The notes below the pieces were generated by a model. That model had not been told where the DNA came from, did no database searches, and saw only the letters and a list, made by a program, of their open reading frames with translations. This document shows, in pieces, positions 58,158 through 64,000 of a stretch of 64,000 bases of DNA. Position 1 is the stretch's first letter, and each line of letters begins with the position of its first letter. Source of the DNA: Mycobacterium kyorinense (lineage in GTDB: Bacteria > Actinomycetota > Actinomycetes > Mycobacteriales > Mycobacteriaceae); the NCBI RefSeq assembly GCF_002101735.1, contig NZ_LQPE01000166.1, positions 47,764 through 111,763 on the forward strand, in the 5' to 3' direction. Both the position numbers and the translations under genes were made by a program.

Positions 58158-61100
58158 GCCGTTTGATCTTCGAGGCCCGCCGCCGGGTGCCGCGGCCGGC
58201 GAGCCGCAAGGGAGCCATCAACATCGAGGCGCCCCCGGAGCTGCCGCGGGCGATCCCGCCGTCGCTGCTGCGCCGCGCGCTGCCCATCGTGATCGTCATC
58301 CTGATCGTCGGGATGATCGTCGCGATGGTCGCCACCGGGATGCGGGTGATCTCCCCGCAGACCTTGTTCTTCCCGTTCGTGCTGTTGCTCGCCGCCACAG
58401 CGCTTTACCGTGGCACCGACAACAAGATGCGCACCGAGGAAGTCGACGCCGAACGGGCCGACTATCTGCGCTACCTGTCGGTGGTCCGAGACAACATCCG
58501 CGCCCAGGCCGCCGAGCAGCGCGCGGCCGCCGAATGGTCGCACCCGGACCCGGCCGAATTGGTCGCGATACCCGGTTCGCGGCGCCAGTGGGAGCGCGAC
58601 CCGGCCGACGACGACTTCCTGGTGGTGCGGGCCGGCCTGCATTCGGCGCCGCTCGCCACCGCGCTGCGCGTCAACGACACCGCCGACGAGATCGACCTGG
58701 AACCGGTGTCGCACAGTGCTTTACGCAGTCTGCTGGACACCCAGCGCACGGTGCGCGACGTGCCCGCCGGCATCGACCTGACCAAGGTTTCCCGGATCAC
58801 CGTGCTCGGCGACACCGACGACGTGCGGGGCGCGTTGCGCGCCTGGATCGCCCAGGCGGTCACCTGGCACGACCCGACCGTGCTCGGCGTCGCGCTGGCC
58901 GCCCCCGACCTGGAATCGCCGGACTGGTCGTGGCTGAAATGGCTTCCGCACGTTGACATTCCGGGGCAGGTCGATGGTGTCGGTCCGGCCCGCTACCTGT
59001 CGACCAACATCGACGAGCTCGCCGCGCAGCTGGGCCCGGCGCTGGCCGACCGCCCGGCGTTCAACGGCGGTGCAGCCGACGCGCTGCGGCACCTGCTGGT
59101 CGTCGTCGACGACCCCGACTACGACGTCAACGCGTCGACGCTGGCGGCCGGTTGGGCCGGGGTCACCGTCATCCACCGTTCGGCCACCCCCCCGCACCGC
59201 GAACAGTATTCGGATCCGGAACGGCCGATCCTGCGGGTCGCCGACGGTGTCATCGACCGGTGGCAGACCGGCGGCTGGCAGCGCTACGTCGACACCGCCG
59301 ACACCTTCGGCGCCGACGAGGCCGCGCATCTTGCGCGGCGGCTGTCGCGCTGGGATTCCAACCCCACCCACAGTGGGCTTCAGTCGGCGGCCACCCGCGG
59401 CGCCACTTTCACGACGCTGCTGGGGATTCCGGACGCGTCGCGGCTGGACGTGCCGACGCTGTGGGCGCCGCGCCGGCGCGAGGACGAGCTGCGAGTCCCG
59501 ATCGGGGTCACCGCGACCGGGGAGCCGCTGATCTTCGACCTCAAGGACGAGGCCGAGGGCGGCATGGGCCCGCACGGCCTGATGATCGGCATGACCGGCT
59601 CCGGCAAGTCGCAGACCCTGATGTCGATCCTGTTGTCACTGTTGACAACTCATCCCGCCGACCGGCTGATCGTGATCTACGCCGACTTCAAGGGTGAGGC
59701 CGGCGCCGACAGCTTCCGGCATTTCCCGCAGGTCGTCGCCGTGATCTCGAACATGGCCGAGAAGAAGTCGCTGGCCGACCGGTTCGCCGACACGCTGCGC
59801 GGTGAGGTGGCTCGCCGCGAGGTGTTGCTGCGCGAGGCCGGCCGTCGCGTGCAGGGCAGCGCGTTCAACTCGGTCACCGAATACGAGAACGCCATTGCAG
59901 CGGGCCACGACCTGGCGCCGATCCCGACGCTGTTCGTGGTCGCCGACGAGTTCACCCTGATGCTGGCCGACCATCCGGAATACGCGGAGCTGTTCGACTA
60001 CGTTGCCCGCAAGGGCCGCTCGTTCCGCATCCACATTCTGTTCGCGTCGCAGACGCTGGACATCGGCAAGATCAAGGACATCGACAAGAACACCTCCTAC
60101 CGGATCGGTTTGAAGGTCGCCAGCCCCGCGGTGTCGCGGCAGATCATCGGCGTTGAGGACGCCTACCACATCGAGTCCGGCAAGGAGCACAAGGGCGTGG
60201 GGTTCCTGGTGCCCGCACCGGGCGCTGCGCCGATCAAGTTCCGCAGCACCTACGTCGACGGCATCTACGATCCGCCGCAGGCGGCGAAAACCCTTGTGGT
60301 GCACTCCGCTCCGGAGCCCAAGCTGTTCAGCGCCGGGCGCGTCGAACCGGATCAGGAGACCGTGATCACCGGCGCCGACGAGGAGGAGCCGGCCGGTCCG
60401 CCGCGCAAGCTGATCGCCACCATCGGCGACCAGTTGGCCCGCTACGGGCCGCGCGCGCCGGAGCTGTGGCTGCCGCCGCTCGACGAGCCGATCCCACTGC
60501 GGTCGGTGCTGGCCCGCGCCGCCATACCGCAAGGACAGTGGCGCTGGCCGCTCGGCGAGATCGACAAGCCGTTCGAGATGCGCCGCGACCCACTGGTGTT
60601 CGACGCGCGCTCGGCCGCCGGCAACATGGTCATCCATGGCGGCGCCAAGTCGGGCAAATCGACTGCGCTGCAGACCTTTATCCTCTCGGCTGCAAACCTG
60701 CACGCGCCCGGTGAAGTGAGCTTCTACTGCCTGGACTACGGCGGCGGGCAGCTGCGGGCGCTGGAGGACCTGGCACACGTCGGCAGCGTGGCGTCGCCGC
60801 TGGAGCCCGAACGCATCCGTCGCACCTTCGGCGAGCTCGAGCAGCTGCTGCGCATCCGCCAGCAGCGGGAGGTCTTCCGGCATCGGCAGGAATCGGGGCT
60901 CGACGACGGGTTCGGCGAGGTGTTCCTGGTCATCGACAACCTCTATGCCTTCAGCCGGGACAACACCGACCAGTTCAACACCCGTAACCCGTTGCTGGCC
61001 AAGGTGACCGAGCTGGTCAACGTCGGCCTTGCCTACGGCATCCACGTGATCGTCACCACGCCCAGCTGGCTGGAGGTTCCGCTGGCGATGCGTGACGGTC

Positions 61101-62122
61101 TCGGGCTGCGGCTGGAGCTCAAGCTGCACGACGCCCGCGACAGCAATGTCCGAGTGGTCGGCGCGCTGCGTCGCCCGGCCGAGACGGTGCCGCCGGACCA
61201 GCCCGGCCGGGGGCTGACCATGGCCGCCGAGCACTTCTTGTTCGCGGCCCCCGAGCCCGACCAGGTCGCCACGCTCAACGCCCGCTACCCGGGCGCCGAG
61301 GCGCCGCCGGTGCGGTTGCTGCCGAAGAACCTGGCACCCACCGAGGTCGGCGGGGTGTATCGCGGCCCGGACCGGGTGGTCATCGGCCAGCGCGAAGAAG
61401 ACTTGGCCGCAGTCGAAGTCAACTTCGCCGAGAACCCGTTGCTGATGGCGTTCGGAGACACCAAGTCGGGCAAGACGACGCTGCTGCGCCACATCATTCG
61501 CACCGTCCGCGACCACTCGACCGCCGAGCAGGTCGCGTTCACGGTGCTGGACCGCCGGCTGCATCTCTTCGACGAGCCGCTGTTCGGTGACAACGAGTAC
61601 ACCACCAACATCGACCGCGTCATCCCGGCGATGCTGGGGCTCTCGGCTCTCATCGAAAAGCGCCGCCCGCCGGCGGGTTTGGCGCCGCACGAACTGGCCG
61701 GCTGGAGATACCGGGGCCACACCCACTACCTGATCATCGACGACGTCGACCAGATCCCGGACACGCCGGCGATGAGCGGGCCGTTCATCGGGCAGCGGCC
61801 TTGGACCAGCCTGATCGGCCTGTTGGCGGAAGCCGGCGATCTGGGCTTGCGGGTGATCATCACCGCGCGCGCCAGCGGCTCCGCGCACGCGTTGATGACC
61901 AGCCCGCTGCTGCGCCGGTTCAACGATTTGCAGGCGACCACGCTGATGCTGTCCGGCAATCCGGCCGACGGCGGCAAGATCCGTGGTCAGCGATTCGAGC
62001 GGTTGCCCGCTGGTCGAGCGATCCTGTTGGGCGACAACGACAGTCCCACGTATGTGCAGTTGGTCAACCCTCTGGTGGACGAGGGCGTGACCGTTGACGG
62101 TCGAAAGGAGTATCTGCAATGA
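58154..62122 (+). CDS. eccC3: ESX-3 FtsK/SpoIIIE-type ATPase EccC3
   Basis: This 1322-residue secretion motor has two N-terminal transmembrane helices (LPIVIVILIVGMIVAMVATG; LFFPFVLLLAATALYRG), a DUF domain, then three ATPase domains. Their Walker A motifs are GMTGSGKSQTL (Lys485), GGAKSGKSTAL (Lys835) and GDTKSGKTTLL (Lys1107). Walker B sites include LFVVADEFTLML and YLIIDDVDQI. The first ATPase has SRQIIGVEDAYHIES, the stretch also recognisable in the Phd-fused protein at 34729. It powers export of PE5-PPE4 and EsxG-EsxH. It overlaps PE5 by 4 bp. Confidence 0.96.
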   Translation: MSRLIFEARRRVPRPASRKGAINIEAPPELPRAIPPSLLRRALPIVIVILIVGMIVAMVATGMRVISPQTLFFPFVLLLAATALYRGTDNKMRTEEVDAERADYLRYLSVVRDNIRAQAAEQRAAAEWSHPDPAELVAIPGSRRQWERDPADDDFLVVRAGLHSAPLATALRVNDTADEIDLEPVSHSALRSLLDTQRTVRDVPAGIDLTKVSRITVLGDTDDVRGALRAWIAQAVTWHDPTVLGVALAAPDLESPDWSWLKWLPHVDIPGQVDGVGPARYLSTNIDELAAQLGPALADRPAFNGGAADALRHLLVVVDDPDYDVNASTLAAGWAGVTVIHRSATPPHREQYSDPERPILRVADGVIDRWQTGGWQRYVDTADTFGADEAAHLARRLSRWDSNPTHSGLQSAATRGATFTTLLGIPDASRLDVPTLWAPRRREDELRVPIGVTATGEPLIFDLKDEAEGGMGPHGLMIGMTGSGKSQTLMSILLSLLTTHPADRLIVIYADFKGEAGADSFRHFPQVVAVISNMAEKKSLADRFADTLRGEVARREVLLREAGRRVQGSAFNSVTEYENAIAAGHDLAPIPTLFVVADEFTLMLADHPEYAELFDYVARKGRSFRIHILFASQTLDIGKIKDIDKNTSYRIGLKVASPAVSRQIIGVEDAYHIESGKEHKGVGFLVPAPGAAPIKFRSTYVDGIYDPPQAAKTLVVHSAPEPKLFSAGRVEPDQETVITGADEEEPAGPPRKLIATIGDQLARYGPRAPELWLPPLDEPIPLRSVLARAAIPQGQWRWPLGEIDKPFEMRRDPLVFDARSAAGNMVIHGGAKSGKSTALQTFILSAANLHAPGEVSFYCLDYGGGQLRALEDLAHVGSVASPLEPERIRRTFGELEQLLRIRQQREVFRHRQESGLDDGFGEVFLVIDNLYAFSRDNTDQFNTRNPLLAKVTELVNVGLAYGIHVIVTTPSWLEVPLAMRDGLGLRLELKLHDARDSNVRVVGALRRPAETVPPDQPGRGLTMAAEHFLFAAPEPDQVATLNARYPGAEAPPVRLLPKNLAPTEVGGVYRGPDRVVIGQREEDLAAVEVNFAENPLLMAFGDTKSGKTTLLRHIIRTVRDHSTAEQVAFTVLDRRLHLFDEPLFGDNEYTTNIDRVIPAMLGLSALIEKRRPPAGLAPHELAGWRYRGHTHYLIIDDVDQIPDTPAMSGPFIGQRPWTSLIGLLAEAGDLGLRVIITARASGSAHALMTSPLLRRFNDLQATTLMLSGNPADGGKIRGQRFERLPAGRAILLGDNDSPTYVQLVNPLVDEGVTVDGRKEYLQ

Positions 62123-62427
62123 CGCTGCAAGTTGTTCCCGAGGGGTTGGCCGCTACGAGTGCGGCGGTGGAGGCGATCACCGCCAAGCTGGCGGCTGCCC
62201 ACGCGAGCGCGGCTCCGTTGATCAGCGCGGTGATACCGTCTGCGGCCGACCCGGTTTCGCTGCAAACCGCTGCCGGCTTCAGCGCCCAGGGCAGCGAGCA
62301 CGCGGCCGTGGCCGCCCAAGGTGTCGAGGAACTGGGCCGGGCGGGTGTCGGCGTCGGGGAGTCCGGTGCCAGCTATGCCGCCGGTGACGCGGCCGCGGCC
62401 TCGACCTACCTGGTTGCCGGCGGCTGA
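62119..62427 (+). CDS. PE5: PE family protein PE5
   Basis: This 102-residue PE protein starts MTLQVVPEGLAATSAAVEAI with the Pro-Glu pair at 7-8. A helix-turn-helix follows, and the type VII signal Y-A-A-G-D is near the end. It is only a PE domain, without extension, and pairs with the PPE protein encoded 2 bp downstream. PE5-PPE4 of ESX-3 is needed for siderophore-mediated iron uptake in M. tuberculosis. Confidence 0.94.
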   Translation: MTLQVVPEGLAATSAAVEAITAKLAAAHASAAPLISAVIPSAADPVSLQTAAGFSAQGSEHAAVAAQGVEELGRAGVGVGESGASYAAGDAAAASTYLVAGG

Positions 62428-62429
62428 CT

Positions 62430-63875
62430 ATGACCGCGCCGGTGTGGATGGCTTCGCCGCCGGAGGTGCATTCGACGCTGCTCGGCAGCGGTCCTGGGCC
62501 CGGGTCGCTGCTGGCGGCCGCGGCGGCATGGACCTCGCTCAGTAACGAATACGCTTCCGCTGCAGGTGAACTCACCACGCTGTTGGGCGCGGTGCAGGCC
62601 GGATCGTGGGAAGGTCCGACCGCAGAGCAGTACGTCGCTGCCCATCTGCCGTACCTGGCGTGGTTGACGCAGGCCAGCGCGAACAGCGCAGGGGTGGCCG
62701 CTCAGCACGAGGTGGCGGCGGCGGCCTACACCACGGCGTTGGCCGCCATGCCGACCTTGCCCGAGCTGGCCGCCAATCACGCGATCCACGGGATTCTGGT
62801 TGCCACGAATTTCTTTGGCATCAACACGATTCCGATTGCGCTAAACGAGGCGGACTACGTCCGGATGTGGGTCCAGGCAGCCACCACAATGGCGACCTAT
62901 CACGCGGTTTCCGGCACCGCGCTGGCGTCGGCGCCGCGCACCACGCCGGCGCCGACGGTGGTGAAGTCGAATGGCGTCACGCAGGCCGCCACCCAGGCGC
63001 CGTCTGGGTCGGACTTCTTCAGCCAGATGCTCAACCAACTGATGCAGCTGCTGCAGAATCCGGGCCAGGTGCTTCAAGCACTATTGACCAATCCCGCCGC
63101 CTGGGTGACCTATTTTCCGCTGCTGTTCTTCATCGGTTACCAGGTGTTCTGGAACCTCGTCGGCTGGCCGACGTGGGCGATGATCCTCAGCGCCCCGTTC
63201 GTGCTCCCGCTCGCGATCGGTCTTGGCGTCAGCGCACTGATGACCACGGACTCCCCGATTGCGCCGGCACTCGCTCCGGCGGTGGTCGGAGCACCCGCCG
63301 CGACCGGGACCGCGCCGTCTGCCGCGTTACCGGTCGCAGCCCTGGCGCCTGGTGTTCCCGCCTCGGCCGCCGCCGGGTCCGCCCCCGCGGGCGGCACCGC
63401 TGCGGCGAGCGCCGCACCTGCCGCCGCCTCGGCGGCACCGGGTTTTGCCTACGCGGTGGGCGGTATCTATCCGGACGGTGGACCGGGTCCGAGCCTGCGC
63501 GATCGCGAGGGAACCAAGGCACCGGCCGCACATATCCCGGCCGCTGCTGCGGTAGGGGTGTCGAGCCGGGAGAAGGCACGCGCACGGCGCCGCCGCCGGG
63601 CGGCCCTGCACGACTATGCTGACGAATTCGCGGACATGGAAACCGATTTCGGCTCCGGCAACGGCACCGAGCCGGAGACGACGGCCTCCGGCAACGGTGC
63701 AGGACGGTTGGGCTTCACCGGCACGGTGGGCAAAGACACCGTTGCCGCCGCGACGGGGCTGGCGACTCTGGCCGGTGACGAGTTCGGCGGCGGTCCGACG
63801 ATGCCGATGGTGCCCGGCACCTGGGAGGCGGAGTCAGCTGGCCATACCAACGGCGAAGGGGGAGAACACAACTGA
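62430..63875 (+). CDS. PPE4: PPE family protein PPE4
   Basis: This 481-residue protein begins MTAPVWMASPPEVHSTLLGS. It has PPE-domain segments AAAWTSLSNEYASAAGELTT, AVQAGSWEGPTAEQYVAAHL and NFFGINTIPIALNEADYVRM. A hydrophobic region (about 220-275), Ala/Pro-rich linker and a C-terminal block LGFTGTVGKDTVAAATGLAT with FGGGPTMPMVPGTWE follow. It is the partner of PE5. It shares both ends with the divergent PPE at 52747. Confidence 0.94.
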   Translation: MTAPVWMASPPEVHSTLLGSGPGPGSLLAAAAAWTSLSNEYASAAGELTTLLGAVQAGSWEGPTAEQYVAAHLPYLAWLTQASANSAGVAAQHEVAAAAYTTALAAMPTLPELAANHAIHGILVATNFFGINTIPIALNEADYVRMWVQAATTMATYHAVSGTALASAPRTTPAPTVVKSNGVTQAATQAPSGSDFFSQMLNQLMQLLQNPGQVLQALLTNPAAWVTYFPLLFFIGYQVFWNLVGWPTWAMILSAPFVLPLAIGLGVSALMTTDSPIAPALAPAVVGAPAATGTAPSAALPVAALAPGVPASAAAGSAPAGGTAAASAAPAAASAAPGFAYAVGGIYPDGGPGPSLRDREGTKAPAAHIPAAAAVGVSSREKARARRRRRAALHDYADEFADMETDFGSGNGTEPETTASGNGAGRLGFTGTVGKDTVAAATGLATLAGDEFGGGPTMPMVPGTWEAESAGHTNGEGGEHN

Positions 63876-63927
63876 GACAGCACAGCGTATCGCACGAGTG
63901 GTAGTCGATCAGGAAAGGATGTAAGTG

Positions 63928-64000
63928 ATGAGTTTGTTGGATGCCCATATTCCGCAGTTGGTGGCGTCGCAGTCGGCGTTTGCGGCCAAGGCGGGGTTGA
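63928..64000 (+). CDS. esxG: ESX-3 secreted protein EsxG, 5' part only
   Basis: ATG 63928 follows an AGGAAAGGA ribosome site and reads MSLLDAHIPQLVASQSAFAA then KAGL to the window end. This is the N-terminus of EsxG, a WXG100-family protein that forms a heterodimer with EsxH and binds zinc. Only 24 codons are inside the window. The 52-bp gap from PPE4 has no terminator. Confidence 0.92.
   Translation, partial: MSLLDAHIPQLVASQSAFAAKAGL

Noticed and set aside
59636..62119. 827-codon minus-strand frame opposite eccC3
   Set aside because: Antisense to three intact ATPase domains; no motif.
1..64000. tRNA, rRNA, CRISPR arrays, transposases or phage integrases
   Set aside because: No cloverleaf, rRNA stretch, regularly spaced repeat array, or transposase/integrase motif was seen on either strand.

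Overview
The window is high-GC actinobacterial DNA whose gene order follows the Mycobacterium tuberculosis Rv0235c to Rv0287 block: aftD, lpqI, htdX-fabG4-fadA2-fadE5, the Sdh1 succinate dehydrogenase operon, nirBD, narK3, aac(2'), fadD2, fadE6, vapBC25 and the ESX-3 locus. PE/PPE genes, ESX-3 and mycobacterial cell-wall genes point to Mycobacterium. Several genes absent from or placed differently in M. tuberculosis suggest a nontuberculous, probably slow-growing species. I cannot name the species from sequence alone.

Layout. 1-7.7 kb: a frameshifted alpha/beta hydrolase with a divergent XRE regulator, a lipase maturation factor homologue, aftD (arabinan synthesis) and a small membrane protein. 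7.9-17.4 kb: lpqI, a TetR regulator, then lipid genes (htdX, fabG4, fadA2, an F420-type oxidoreductase, fadE5), a dioxygenase remnant and a flavin reductase. 17.4-22.8 kb: sdhB-sdhA-sdhC with two small companions, a PEP mutase/isocitrate lyase family enzyme and a small heat-shock protein. 22.8-31.1 kb: assimilatory nitrite reductase nirBD, a sirohydrochlorin chelatase and HemD-like regulator for its sirohaem, and two tandem nitrate/nitrite transporters. 31.3-34.5 kb: aac(2'), pxpC, pxpB and a Tat/lipoprotein iron-siderophore binding protein.

34.7-40.0 kb is the most unusual part: an accessory, partly AT-richer island on the minus strand. It runs EspC-like small protein, WXG-type large effector with a Gly/Ala-rich hydrophobic C-terminus, membrane protein overlapping it by ATGA, a decayed copy of the effector's last residues, a second paralogous membrane protein, and a 586-residue protein joining a Phd/YefM antitoxin-like N-terminus to two EccC-like ATPase domains without P-loops. 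I read it as a type VII secretion effector-immunity module with an attached pseudo-EccC. No member has an assigned function that I know of.

40.1-52.8 kb: a LigD-type polymerase-domain protein, fadD2, DinB-like protein, fadE6, a D-2-hydroxyacid dehydrogenase, hydrolase/TetR/glyoxalase cluster, DUF2236 oxygenase, VapBC and a SAM methyltransferase. 52.7-64 kb: a PPE gene divergent from ESX-3 (eccA3-eccB3-eccC3-PE5-PPE4-esxG, esxG cut by the window edge), with Zur-like and IdeR-like palindromes between them.

Repeated non-coding elements include two homologous hairpins with compensatory base changes between convergent genes, a GAGCGTGCG inverted-repeat family flanking the DinB gene, and a TTAC(T/C)C-N3-AGTAA palindrome at three promoters.
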